The notes below the pieces were generated by a model. It did no database searches. It saw only the letters and a program-made list of their open reading frames with translations, and had not been told where the DNA came from. From assembly GCA_035526435.1 (NCBI GenBank), contig DATLCI010000113.1, forward strand, positions 1 to 17,130: DNA of 17,130 nucleotides, given 5' to 3'. The stretch's first letter is position 1. Each line of letters starts with the position of its first letter. Shown here one piece after another: positions 1-7,307 of the stretch. This DNA is from DATLCI01 sp035526435. GTDB taxonomy: Bacteria; Acidobacteriota; Terriglobia; Terriglobales; Acidobacteriaceae. Made by a program: the position numbers and the translations under genes.

Positions 1-650
1 CCGTCAGCCAGGAAGAAGAGGTCGCGTGTGTGGTGCAGGATCGCCGGGACATCCGACGCTACAAAAAATTCATTCTCACCCAGCCCAATGACTGCTGGCG
101 GGCCATTGCGTGCCGCCACGATCTTGTTCGGCTCATCCACCGAGATCACCACCAGCGCAAACACCCCGGTCAACTGCTTCACCGTCATGCGTACTGCATC
201 TTCAAGCAATGGCTGTTTGCCGTTCGTCGCTTTGATATTTTTTTCGATCAGGTGGGCGATGATCTCGGTATCGGTCTCCGTCACGAATTTATGCCCTTCA
301 GCCATAAGCTGCTTCTTCAAGGCGAGGTAATTCTCTACGATCCCGTTGTGAACAACCACGATCTTCCCGGTGCAGTCGCGGTGCGGATGGGCATTTTCTT
401 CCGTCGGTCGGCCGTGCGTCGCCCAGCGCGTATGGCCAATGCCGTAGGTACTGCCATGTAGCGGATTGCTGCGGATCACTTCTTCCAGGTTGCGAAGTTT
501 GCCCTCAGCCCGGCGGACCTGCAATCCATTGCCGTTCCCGCCCACCGCAATCCCGGCGGAATCGTAGCCGCGATATTCGAGCTTCCGCAGTCCCTCGATG
601 ATCACGGGGACAACATCTTTTTTACCAACGTATCCGACGATACCGCACAT
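1..650 (-). CDS. glmS: Glutamine--fructose-6-phosphate aminotransferase (isomerizing), N-terminal part; truncated by window edge
   Basis: GlmS makes glucosamine-6-phosphate from fructose-6-phosphate and glutamine, the first step towards UDP-GlcNAc for peptidoglycan and LPS. About 216 codons are visible, which is the N-terminal glutaminase (Ntn-hydrolase) domain. The protein begins MCGIVGYVG, so Cys2 becomes the catalytic N-terminal nucleophile once Met is removed. Other glutaminase motifs are HTRWATHG (residues 73-80), HNGIVENY (101-108) and TDTE (126-129). The SIS sugar-isomerase domains would lie beyond position 1. The ATG at 650-648 is fixed by the need for Cys2. Only a weak AGGA lies upstream, about 11 nt away. 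purS ends 23 nt upstream on the same strand, so the two are probably co-transcribed. Family identity is very secure. Confidence 0.97.
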   Translation of the reverse strand, partial: MCGIVGYVGKKDVVPVIIEGLRKLEYRGYDSAGIAVGGNGNGLQVRRAEGKLRNLEEVIRSNPLHGSTYGIGHTRWATHGRPTEENAHPHRDCTGKIVVVHNGIVENYLALKKQLMAEGHKFVTETDTEIIAHLIEKNIKATNGKQPLLEDAVRMTVKQLTGVFALVVISVDEPNKIVAARNGPPAVIGLGENEFFVASDVPAILHHTRDLFFLAD

Positions 651-673
651 AGGTTCTGGTCCTGACTTCGTGA

Positions 674-919
674 CTACTCCTGCAGTGAATAGGAAAATTC
701 TTCGATCACTGGGTTCGTGAGCACTTCGCGCGCAATGCGTTCTACTTCCGCTTTTGCCGCCTGCTTGTCCAGCCCTGCGTCCAGCGTCAATTCAAAGTAC
801 TTGCCTTGCCGGACCTCTCCGACGCCCTTATATCCCATCTTCTGGAGCGCGCCAAAGATGGTCTTGCCTTGCGGGTCAAGGACGGTCCGCTTCAATGAAA
901 CATACACATGTGCTTTCAT
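674..919 (-). CDS. purS: Phosphoribosylformylglycinamidine synthase subunit PurS
   Basis: This 81-residue protein matches PurS, the small dimeric subunit that bridges PurL and the glutaminase PurQ in the three-part FGAM synthase of purine synthesis. It begins MKAHVYVSLKRTVLDPQG and carries the family's GK-x-F-x-L pattern (GKYFELTLD). The usual family length is about 80-85 residues. The frame is open upstream to 1030, but that extension (Arg-rich, no family similarity) is not needed, so the ATG at 919-917 is chosen. A consensus -10 hexamer lies only 10 nt upstream of this ATG. purS usually precedes purQ or purL; here the next gene is glmS, so the partner subunits must be encoded elsewhere. Confidence 0.93.
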   Translation of the reverse strand: MKAHVYVSLKRTVLDPQGKTIFGALQKMGYKGVGEVRQGKYFELTLDAGLDKQAAKAEVERIAREVLTNPVIEEFSYSLQE

Positions 920-929
920 GGGTGCTTGG

Positions 930-935
930 ATTATA
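930..935 (-). promoter_or_regulatory. -10 box of a probable leaderless purS promoter
   Basis: On the minus strand a perfect TATAAT sits 10 nt before the purS ATG. With transcription starting 6-8 nt after the -10 box, the 5' UTR would be only a few nucleotides, leaving no room for a Shine-Dalgarno; none is visible. No good -35 hexamer is present at 15-18 nt spacing, so the promoter assignment rests on the -10 box and position alone. Confidence 0.5.
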
Positions 936-1020
936 CCGCCAACAGAGCGCCGCTCAGAGCACCAACGGCCTCGTCTTCTGATACCCTTTGGGCGTCTGAC
1001 CAGAACAGGAGCCGCGACCA

Positions 1021-2439
1021 GTGACTGCATCCGGAGCCGATTCGGGAAATACCTCCCTTCTCCGCCGCGAGATGGGTCTTTGGGACGTCGTGCTCTTCAA
1101 TATCGCCGCGGTGCTCGGCCCCCGCTGGATCGCCCGCGCCGCCCATGCCGGCGAATCCTCGCTCAGCCTTTGGGTCCTCGCCGCCATCTTCTTCTTCGTT
1201 CCCACCGCCTTCGTCATCGTGGAGCTTTCCAGCCGCTATCCCAATGAAGGCGGACTCTACGTCTGGACCAAGGAAGCTTTTGGCGACTTCCACGGCTTCG
1301 TCGCCGGGTGGTGCTATTGGATCTACACCATCATTTATTTTCCCGGACTCCTCACCGCCAGCGTCGCCATGTCGGTGTACATCGGCGGCCCCAGCTACGC
1401 GTGGCTGGCCCAGAATAAGCTCTACATCATCGCCGCCTCCATTTTGTTGCTCGTCATTGCCGCGGGATTGAATCTCGTCGGATTAAACATCGGCAAGTGG
1501 CTGCAGAACGCCGGCGGAGTCGCTACCTATGTTCCGCTCGTCATGTTGTTGGGCGTCGGCGCCTATGTGTATTTCCAAAGTGGCTCTGCTACTGCCTTCT
1601 CCGCCAGCGCCGCCGCTCCCAGCCTCGACATGAACACCTTGAATTTCTGGTCCGGGATTGCCTTCGCCTTCACCGGGATGGAGTTGGTCTGCGCCATGGG
1701 TGAAGAGGTGAAAGATCCGCGCAAGACTTTCCCGCGCTCCATTCTCATCTCCGCCATCGCCATCGCCTTTATCTATTTTCTGGGCACCGTCGCCGTGCTG
1801 GTTATCCTCCCGGCGGATGTCGTCAACACCCAGAACGGCGTATTCCAAGCCATAAGCCACGTCTCCAGTTGGATTGGCATCGTCGCGGCGCTATTGGTCA
1901 CCGTCGGCAATGCCGGCGGAGTCGGCGCCACCATCGCCGGCGCCAATCGTGTTCCTTTCGCGGTCGGCATCGACCGCTACCTGCCCGAAGCCTTCGGACG
2001 CCTCCACCCCAAGTGGCGGACGCCCTACGTCGCCATCCTGGTCCAGGTCGTTCTCTCCGCCATCATTCTCATCCTCGCAAATACCAACGAGACCATCTCC
2101 GGCGCCTACGAAGTCCTCATCAACGCCACTATCATTGTGTACTTCGTGCCCTTCCTTTATATGTATGCCGCGGTCATCAAGCTCTCCACGCGCGCTGACC
2201 GTGGCGCGAATCCTGACGCCGTCCTCATCCCGGGCGGCACCGCGGGCGTGTGGATCGCCGGGACTTTGGGCTTTCTGGTGACTGCACTGTCCATCATCCT
2301 CGCGGTAATTCCCAGCAAAGACGTTACCGACGCTCTCTCTTACGAATTGAAACTGGTTGGCGGAACGCTGGGCGCAATCGCCATCGGACTTGCTCTCTAC
2401 TGGCGCGGCTCTCGCCAGAGGCACGGCCTAAGCGTGTAA
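1021..2439 (+). CDS. APC-superfamily amino-acid permease
   Basis: This 472-residue polytopic membrane protein has about 12 hydrophobic segments and the hallmarks of the amino acid-polyamine-organocation family: LSSRYPNEGGLYVWTKEAFG (about residues 70-89), the PEGG-like motif after TM2, and GEEVKDPRKTFPRSI (about 228-242) after TM6. The N-terminal half (NIAAVLGPRWIARAAHAGESS) resembles glutamate:GABA-antiporter-like APC members rather than classical LysP-type permeases. The substrate cannot be read from sequence. The start is GTG at 1021, with AGGAG at 1007-1011 spaced 9 nt. A later ATG (1072) would cut into the conserved N-terminus. It is transcribed divergently from purS across a gap of about 100 bp. 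Its TAA stop lies in the loop of a strong hairpin. Confidence 0.9.
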   Translation: MTASGADSGNTSLLRREMGLWDVVLFNIAAVLGPRWIARAAHAGESSLSLWVLAAIFFFVPTAFVIVELSSRYPNEGGLYVWTKEAFGDFHGFVAGWCYWIYTIIYFPGLLTASVAMSVYIGGPSYAWLAQNKLYIIAASILLLVIAAGLNLVGLNIGKWLQNAGGVATYVPLVMLLGVGAYVYFQSGSATAFSASAAAPSLDMNTLNFWSGIAFAFTGMELVCAMGEEVKDPRKTFPRSILISAIAIAFIYFLGTVAVLVILPADVVNTQNGVFQAISHVSSWIGIVAALLVTVGNAGGVGATIAGANRVPFAVGIDRYLPEAFGRLHPKWRTPYVAILVQVVLSAIILILANTNETISGAYEVLINATIIVYFVPFLYMYAAVIKLSTRADRGANPDAVLIPGGTAGVWIAGTLGFLVTALSIILAVIPSKDVTDALSYELKLVGGTLGAIAIGLALYWRGSRQRHGLSV

Positions 2440-2457
2440 GAAATTCACGCCTTAGGC
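2426..2457 (+). terminator. Stem-loop over the permease stop codon; terminator-like but without a U-tract
   Basis: The left arm GCCTAAGCGTG (2426-2436) pairs with CACGCCTTAGGC (2446-2457), giving an 11-bp stem with one bulged C. The 9-nt loop contains the permease stop codon. No run of T follows, so it may protect the 3' end or attenuate rather than terminate intrinsically. A second short hairpin, CTGGCG/CGCCAG (2400-2418), lies just upstream inside the coding region. Confidence 0.5.
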
Positions 2458-2683
2458 AACCAAACTTGGCTTAATCGTCTCTTAGTTGCTGTTCCTCGAG
2501 TCAGGCAGTTAGGTATCCCGTCCGGTGACGGTCCTTCATTTCATCATTCGCAACAGTCAAGTAGTTGGTCCGTTATGGGCATCCGATTCATCTAACTGTC
2601 GTGAAACCCAGCAGTTAAGGCCATAAATACAACGATTCTTCGCACGAGCCGCATCGTAGATACAGCGGCCTGAAAAGGCTCTT
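2458..2683. other. Intergenic region before the sigma-factor operon, with CAGTTA motifs
   Basis: No gene is supported here. A GC-rich 5-bp hairpin (CCGTC-CGGT-GACGG, 2518-2531) followed by a T/C-rich stretch could act as a weak terminator. The hexamer CAGTTA occurs at 2506-2511 and 2612-2617, and inverted (TAACTG) at 2593-2598. The last two form a perfect inverted repeat with a 13-nt spacer, a possible operator or protein-binding site about 65-90 bp upstream of the sigma gene. No convincing sigma-70 or ECF promoter could be assigned. Confidence 0.35.
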
Positions 2684-3289
2684 TTGACTCAAGCTAAAAA
2701 AACACTCGTACCCGGGCTTACGGAAGCCGACGCGATTGAACGCGCGAAGGCTGGCGACGCCGCCTCCTTTGAAGCGTTGTACGCACTTCATAAGCGTAGG
2801 GTGTATTCCCTCTGTCTGCGCATGGTCGGCAACACGGCGGAAGCCGAAGACCTGGCACAAGAGGCGTTCTTGCAGCTCTTCCGCAAGATCGGGACATTTA
2901 GAGGCGAGTCCGCTTTCTCGACCTGGCTGCATCGGCTCTCCGTCAACGTGGTGCTGATGCATCTGCGCAAGAAGGGACTGAACGAGGTCTCGCTCGACGA
3001 AATGATGGAGCCGCAGCAGGAAGACGGCCCCAAAAAAGACATTGGCGCCCGCGACAACGTACTGGCGGGCTCCATCGATCGCGTAAACCTCGAGCGGTGC
3101 ATTGAAAGTCTGCCGCCCGGTTATCGCATCATCTTCGTCCTCCACGATATCGAGGGGTACGAACACAATGAGATTGCTGAGATGATGGGCTGCTCCATCG
3201 GCAACAGCAAGTCTCAGTTACATAAGGCCCGGATGAAGCTGCGCGACCTTTTGCGATTAAGCAAGGCGGAGAAAGCTTCCCGGAAGTAA
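2684..3289 (+). CDS. ECF-family RNA polymerase sigma factor (RpoE-like)
   Basis: This 201-residue protein has the two domains of group IV (ECF) sigma factors. Region 2 spans about residues 28-97 and includes DLAQEAFLQLFRKIGTFRG and the -10-recognising FSTWLHRLSVN. Region 4 spans about 135-190 (LPPGYRIIFVLHDIEGYEHNEIAEMMGCSIGNSKSQLHKAR), the helix-turn-helix that reads the -35 element. The only usable start is TTG at 2684, because the frame is closed upstream by TAG at 2657. AAAAGG at 2673-2678, spaced 5 nt, supports it. A run of seven A occurs at 2696-2702. The next gene, 18 nt downstream, encodes its likely membrane anti-sigma factor. The inducing signal is unknown; the neighbours suggest envelope stress. 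Confidence 0.93.
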   Translation: MTQAKKTLVPGLTEADAIERAKAGDAASFEALYALHKRRVYSLCLRMVGNTAEAEDLAQEAFLQLFRKIGTFRGESAFSTWLHRLSVNVVLMHLRKKGLNEVSLDEMMEPQQEDGPKKDIGARDNVLAGSIDRVNLERCIESLPPGYRIIFVLHDIEGYEHNEIAEMMGCSIGNSKSQLHKARMKLRDLLRLSKAEKASRK

Positions 3290-3307
3290 GAGAGAAGGAG
3301 CTACTTC

Positions 3308-3949
3308 ATGGCTGAAGTAGAGGATTCGAGAGAGAACATGAACTGTGCGGAGTTCCACAAAGAACTGCCTTTCCTGATCGGTGAAGGCAACCGGTTGGAC
3401 CAATCTCCTCACCTGCAGTCTTGCAGTAATTGCAAAGAGCTGGTGGCGGACTTGCAATACATCGCGGACCAGGCCAAGTTGCTGCTGCCCATGCATGACC
3501 CGAATCCCCGGGTCTGGAACAACATTCAATCAACATTGGAACGCGAAGGAGTGGTCCCCGGGGGGCGCTCCCAACGGCTGGGCCTGAACCCATCGCAGCC
3601 CAGCCGATGGAATCCGATGGTTTGGGCGGCCGGGCTCGCCGCCGTGCTGCTGGTGGGGATGACCCTGTTTCAGATGAACCAGCCGCCCGCGTCCCCGACA
3701 AGCACCGTAGCTGAGCTCTCGCCCGCTGAACGCGAAGATCAGCAACTGCTCACCACCGTGGAACAGCGGTCGCCGGCGCTGAAGCAGGTCTACGCCACCA
3801 ACTTGAAGAACGTGAATGCTTACATCGCGGACGCTCGCCGCTCCGTCCAGGAAGATCCGGACGATGGCGCCGCCCGCGAACATCTGCGTGAAGCCTACGC
3901 ACAACGGGCCATGTTGTACGAGATGGCGACTTCCAAGTCACTCGAATAG
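3308..3949 (+). CDS. Membrane-anchored anti-sigma factor with zinc-binding ZAS-like domain
   Basis: This 213-residue protein is the probable partner of the upstream sigma factor. The N-terminal cytoplasmic domain carries a ZAS-type motif, Cys13 plus His35-x3-Cys39-x2-Cys42. One transmembrane helix follows at about 104-121 (MVWAAGLAAVLLVGMTLF). The remaining roughly 90 residues, rich in charged and helical sequence, would be periplasmic. By family precedent it sequesters the sigma factor at the membrane until a signal or proteolysis releases it. The ATG at 3308 has AAGGAG at 3295-3300, spaced 7 nt. A second ATG at 3338 (MNCAEF) is possible but lacks as good a site. The periplasmic part is unlike the sensor domains I recognise. 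Confidence 0.85.
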   Translation: MAEVEDSRENMNCAEFHKELPFLIGEGNRLDQSPHLQSCSNCKELVADLQYIADQAKLLLPMHDPNPRVWNNIQSTLEREGVVPGGRSQRLGLNPSQPSRWNPMVWAAGLAAVLLVGMTLFQMNQPPASPTSTVAELSPAEREDQQLLTTVEQRSPALKQVYATNLKNVNAYIADARRSVQEDPDDGAAREHLREAYAQRAMLYEMATSKSLE

Positions 3950-3977
3950 CACTGTCGCAGGTGAGGAGAAAGTTTTA

Positions 3978-4835
3978 ATGAGCGCACCGTTCAGACATTC
4001 CAACCGCTGGGTGGCCGTTACCGCCGCCTGCATCCTGGCATTGCCGCTGTATCTTCACGCCGAGAAGAAAGAATTCAAGTACTCCGTCGCGCCGGGCGCC
4101 ACCGTGACCATCATCAACCAAAAAGGCACCATCACCGTCAAAACCGCGGCCGGACGCCAGCTCCTGATCTCCGCGAATCCCGCTTCGGACAAAGTGGAAG
4201 TCGATGCCAGCCAGACCGGCAATCGCATAAGCCTGCGGACTCATTCGCTGAAAGCTACCGCCGACGAAGCCCGGGTCGACTATGAGATCCAGGCCCCCGC
4301 CGACGTCAACGTCACGATTGACTCCGGCAGCGGTGACGTCGAAGTCGAAAACCTTCATGGCAATGTCTCGCTCGACGCGGAAGAAGGCCAGGTGAAGGTT
4401 ACCGGCGTCAGCGGCGGCTTTGTCCAGGTGCAGAGCGTGAACGCCAACATCTCGCTGACCAATGTCCAGAAGAGCCGCGTGCAACTCGCCTCTACCGGTG
4501 GCAGCATCCAGTTGAACAATGTTTCCGGCCCCAATGTCACCGCCAAGACCACCGCGGGTACCATCTCCTTCGCCGGTGATTTTGCCGGTGGGGGCAATTA
4601 CCTTTTTACCAGCCACTCCGGCGATATCGGCGTTTCCTTACCGGCCAGCGCATCCATCGACCTTACCGCGCGCTCCATCCAGGGCTCGGTCGAGAATGAT
4701 TTCCCTTTGCAGAAGCCCGCGCATTCCGCCTTTGCCGTGAAGGAAGGCAAGACCCTTGCCGGCACCTCGAACTCGGCATCTTCTTCAGTGGAACTGCGCT
4801 CATTCAGTGGTAAAATCCGCCTCAAGAAACAGTAA
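3978..4835 (+). CDS. Exported DUF4097-family beta-repeat protein
   Basis: The protein has 285 residues. A Sec signal peptide is clear: basic start, hydrophobic core WVAVTAACILALPLYLHA, likely cleavage after Ala28. The mature part is a run of short beta-strand repeats (SGSGDVEVENLHGNVSLDA, STGGSIQLNNVSG, HSGDIGVSLP), the pattern of DUF4097 putative adhesin or beta-helix proteins. The molecular function of that family is not established. The frame is open back to 3816, but ATG at 3978 is chosen because GAGGAG (3963-3968) is spaced 9 nt and the signal peptide then begins correctly. It follows the anti-sigma gene by 28 nt, so it is probably a direct target of the same regulon. Confidence 0.82.
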   Translation: MSAPFRHSNRWVAVTAACILALPLYLHAEKKEFKYSVAPGATVTIINQKGTITVKTAAGRQLLISANPASDKVEVDASQTGNRISLRTHSLKATADEARVDYEIQAPADVNVTIDSGSGDVEVENLHGNVSLDAEEGQVKVTGVSGGFVQVQSVNANISLTNVQKSRVQLASTGGSIQLNNVSGPNVTAKTTAGTISFAGDFAGGGNYLFTSHSGDIGVSLPASASIDLTARSIQGSVENDFPLQKPAHSAFAVKEGKTLAGTSNSASSSVELRSFSGKIRLKKQ

Positions 4836-4873
4836 ATAGCGGATTACCTGAAGGGTTCATTAGGATTCATTCC

Positions 4874-5461
4874 TTGTCCCAGCCCACGGCACCGGCGGAG
4901 AAGCATCCAGCATCCGCGCCGCCTCGTTCCACCCCATTCGTGATCTGCCTCACCGGCTTCATGGGCTCCGGCAAGACCTCCGTGGGCCAGGAACTCGCCC
5001 AGCAACTCGGTTGCGACTTCATCGACCTCGATCGGATGATCGAAGCCCGGGCAGGAAAAAGTGTCGCTGGGATCTTCGCCCAGCAGGGAGAAGAATTTTT
5101 TCGCCGCGCCGAGCGCGAAGCGCTGGCCGAAGTCCTGTCTACGCGCCGTCGCCCGCTGGTTCTCTCGCCCGGCGGTGGTGCCTGGTTGCAGCCCGGCATC
5201 GCCGAGCAGCTCGCAAAAGCCGGTGCCATCACCATTTTTCTCGACGCGCCTGCCGAGGAACTCCACCAGCGCTGTGTTAACTCTCTGGATGCGGGGCACC
5301 GACCGCTGTTGAAAGACCTGTCATCTTTTAAGAAGCTGTATGCAGACCGGCTGCCGGTTTACCGGCGGTCCCAACGACGCGTGGATACTTCCGGCCGCTC
5401 GGTGCGCGACATTGCCACCGGCATCGCCGAGATTATCCGCGACGAGGCACGCGACTCATAA
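4874..5461 (+). CDS. aroK: Shikimate kinase
   Basis: AroK phosphorylates shikimate at the 3-hydroxyl with ATP, the fifth step of the chorismate pathway. The 195-residue protein shows the P-loop GFMGSGKT (28-35), the substrate-binding DLDRMIE (51-57, Asp53), GEEFFRRAE (72-80), the GGG of the shikimate site (100-102) and lid Arg143 in GHRPLL. It has about 20 extra N-terminal residues (Pro/Ala-rich) before the first strand, compared with typical enzymes of about 170. The start is TTG at 4874 with AGGA at 4862-4865; no in-frame ATG or GTG precedes the P-loop. It lies 38 nt after the DUF4097 gene and ends 10 nt before an exported protein, an unusual setting for an aromatic-pathway enzyme. Confidence 0.94.
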   Translation: MSQPTAPAEKHPASAPPRSTPFVICLTGFMGSGKTSVGQELAQQLGCDFIDLDRMIEARAGKSVAGIFAQQGEEFFRRAEREALAEVLSTRRRPLVLSPGGGAWLQPGIAEQLAKAGAITIFLDAPAEELHQRCVNSLDAGHRPLLKDLSSFKKLYADRLPVYRRSQRRVDTSGRSVRDIATGIAEIIRDEARDS

Positions 5462-5471
5462 AGGACACCTG

Positions 5472-6206
5472 ATGAAGTATTCTCGCCCGGCACTCGTCTT
5501 AGCCTTAGCTTTGGTTTCCGCTAAGCCCACATTTGCGGACGACAAACCGAAGGTCTCCGTCGTAGACTCCGGCAGCTTTGGCATCGTGGTGAAGGGCACG
5601 CGGGTGGCCACGGAGACCTTCCGCATTGAACAGCGTGGACAATCCAGTTTCATCGTCTCTGAGATCAAGACCGACGACGCTACTCAGGCCACCCAGACCG
5701 CCGAACTCGAACTCGCGCCCAACGGCACCCTCAAGAAATACACCTGGAGGGAGACCAAACCAGGGGATGCCAGCCTTACCGTAGAGCCACAGGACGAACA
5801 GTTCCTTACCCTGCGCATTGCCGAAACCTCCGCGGCGCCGCCGAAGGTCACCACCCATGCTCTTTCCCCTTCCACCTCCATCATCGACGACAATTTCTTT
5901 TCCCAGATGGAAGTGCTGGCCTGGAAATATATGGCGCTCGGTTGCCGGCCAGGTCCCAATGGCGTGAACGAATGTATCTGGAACGAGTTGAAGCTTCCGA
6001 CGCTCAATCCTCACCAGCAAGAACCGCTGCTTATAGCCATGACCTACGTAGGTGAAGTGAAGCGCAACCTCAAAGGGACGGAACATCTCTTCAAGACCTT
6101 CAAACTCACCGGCGAGTCCGGGGAGTGGAGCCTCTGGTTCAACTCTGAGAACAAGCTCGTACGCGTGGTCATCGCGGCGGAAAATACCGAAGTACTGCGC
6201 GACTGA
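5472..6206 (+). CDS. Unrecognised exported protein
   Basis: This 244-residue protein starts with a signal peptide (MKYSRPALVLALALVSAKPTFA, cleavage likely before DDKPK). The mature part is predicted to be mostly beta-strand. It opens with GSFGIVVKGTRVATETFRIEQ and closes with WSLWFNSENKLVRVVIAAENTEVLRD, a layout reminiscent of DUF3108/LolA-like periplasmic beta proteins, but I cannot assign a family. Two cysteines 11 residues apart (GCRPGPNGVNECIW) could form a disulfide. The ATG at 5472 has AAGGA (5461-5465) spaced 6 nt and overlapping the aroK stop region, so translation is probably coupled. The AI-2E-family gene follows after 8 nt. I infer an envelope role from location only. Confidence 0.75.
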   Translation: MKYSRPALVLALALVSAKPTFADDKPKVSVVDSGSFGIVVKGTRVATETFRIEQRGQSSFIVSEIKTDDATQATQTAELELAPNGTLKKYTWRETKPGDASLTVEPQDEQFLTLRIAETSAAPPKVTTHALSPSTSIIDDNFFSQMEVLAWKYMALGCRPGPNGVNECIWNELKLPTLNPHQQEPLLIAMTYVGEVKRNLKGTEHLFKTFKLTGESGEWSLWFNSENKLVRVVIAAENTEVLRD

Positions 6207-6214
6207 GCGCCTGC

Positions 6215-7240
6215 ATGAAAGACACCCACAACCACCGCGCTGACATTCTCTACTTCTTCCTGCTGGGCATCGCCATTTATGTGGCGTATCAGGTGAAGAC
6301 CGTCTTGATGACGATCTACCTCGGTATTCTTTTTGCGGTGGTGTTGGCGCCTGCTATTGACGCAGTTCGTCGCGTGCGCATCGGAAAGTATCATCCCGGA
6401 CGCGGCGCCGCCGTGATCGTCCTCCTGCTGGGCCTTATCGGCACGCTGGTGATTTTTCTGATGTTTGCCTTGCCCCCGATTTTCCGTGACATCCAGGGGC
6501 TCGCCGAGAACGCTCCGGCAAAGTTTGCCGCGTTGTCGGAAAAAGTTCGCCACCTCCCCTTCATGGAAAATTTCGATTCGTCGAAGGTCCAGGGATATCT
6601 CACCGGAGTGATGGGCGGCGCCTTTGAAGTGGTGCAAAAGATGGCCGGCGGCGTATTCGGCATCTTTACCTTCATTATCATCACTGCGTACTTCATCCTG
6701 GACGGCGAACGTGCCTTCTATTGGGCGCTGTCCATGTTTGAAGCAAAGCGCCGCGAGCGCCTGGAGCGCACCTTGATCCGCGCGGAAAAACGCATGCGTC
6801 ATTGGCTGGTGGGCCAGGCCGCGCTCATGTTCATCCTCGGGATCTCCAGCCTTATCGTCTTCGGCCTGCTCAAGTTGAAATACTTTTACGCGCTGGCCGT
6901 GATCTGCGGCCTGGCCAACATCATCCCCATCATTGGCCCCATCGTCTCCGTCACTTTGGCTTGCGTGGTGGCATTGGTCGATCAGCCGGTAAAAGTATTG
7001 GGCGTCCTGGGCTTCTATTTGGTCTATCAGCAGACCGAAACGGCGTTTCTCACTCCCAAGATCATGAAGACGACCGTGGACCTGCCGCCCTTGGCCGTCA
7101 TCATCTCGTTGAGCCTGGGCGGCGCACTCGCGGGTGTCATCGGCGCCTTGGTAGCCGTCCCCACCGCTGCGCTGTGTGCCGTTCTCATCGACGAATATCT
7201 CGTCGACCACGACGCTCCCCGCGGCCCCGAAGAAGAATAA
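6215..7240 (+). CDS. AI-2E family (PerM-like) transporter
   Basis: This 341-residue integral membrane protein has the AI-2E/PerM layout. A pair of N-terminal TM helices (DILYFFLLGIAIYVAYQV, TVLMTIYLGILFAVVLAPAI) is followed by TM3 near residues 65-90. A soluble amphipathic stretch with the GLAENAPAKFAALSEKV-type linker comes next. The C-terminal TM cluster contains the family signature LANIIPIIGPIVS and VYQQTETAFLTPKIM. Despite the family name, members move varied substrates or ions, so the substrate is unknown. The start has no strong Shine-Dalgarno and lies 8 nt after the upstream stop, consistent with translational coupling. It appears to be the last gene of the sigma-factor operon. A 388-codon open frame on the opposite strand is an artefact of composition. 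Confidence 0.9.
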   Translation: MKDTHNHRADILYFFLLGIAIYVAYQVKTVLMTIYLGILFAVVLAPAIDAVRRVRIGKYHPGRGAAVIVLLLGLIGTLVIFLMFALPPIFRDIQGLAENAPAKFAALSEKVRHLPFMENFDSSKVQGYLTGVMGGAFEVVQKMAGGVFGIFTFIIITAYFILDGERAFYWALSMFEAKRRERLERTLIRAEKRMRHWLVGQAALMFILGISSLIVFGLLKLKYFYALAVICGLANIIPIIGPIVSVTLACVVALVDQPVKVLGVLGFYLVYQQTETAFLTPKIMKTTVDLPPLAVIISLSLGGALAGVIGALVAVPTAALCAVLIDEYLVDHDAPRGPEEE

Positions 7241-7307
7241 GGTTTCCTTTGCTCCTGGTGCCGCACCGGCGCCGAACTTCGTCTCCCTTGTCGTTCAATC
7301 CCGTTCA

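Noticed and set aside
931..1293. Minus-strand frames between and over the purS/permease divergence
   Set aside because: They overlap the secure permease start region and the purS promoter, and their acidic, Gly-rich translation has no domain.
2696..2702. Run of seven A near the sigma-factor start as a programmed slippage site
   Set aside because: The frame is intact through the run and no alternative upstream frame with a start joins it.
3816..3977. N-terminal extension of the DUF4097 frame back to 3816
   Set aside because: It overlaps the anti-sigma gene and would bury the signal peptide; the ATG at 3978 has a good Shine-Dalgarno.
4854..4871. 9-bp near-tandem repeat GGTTCATTA/GGATTCATT before aroK
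   Set aside because: Only two imperfect short units; probably chance, though it includes the aroK ribosome-binding site.
5340..5471. Upstream extension of the exported-protein frame into aroK
   Set aside because: The signal peptide and AAGGA site place the start at 5472.
6044..7210. 388-codon open frame on the minus strand opposite the AI-2E-family gene
   Set aside because: Its composition (His, Asp, Gln, Gly-rich, low complexity) is that of antisense to hydrophobic codons; no family motif, and the plus-strand gene is unambiguous.
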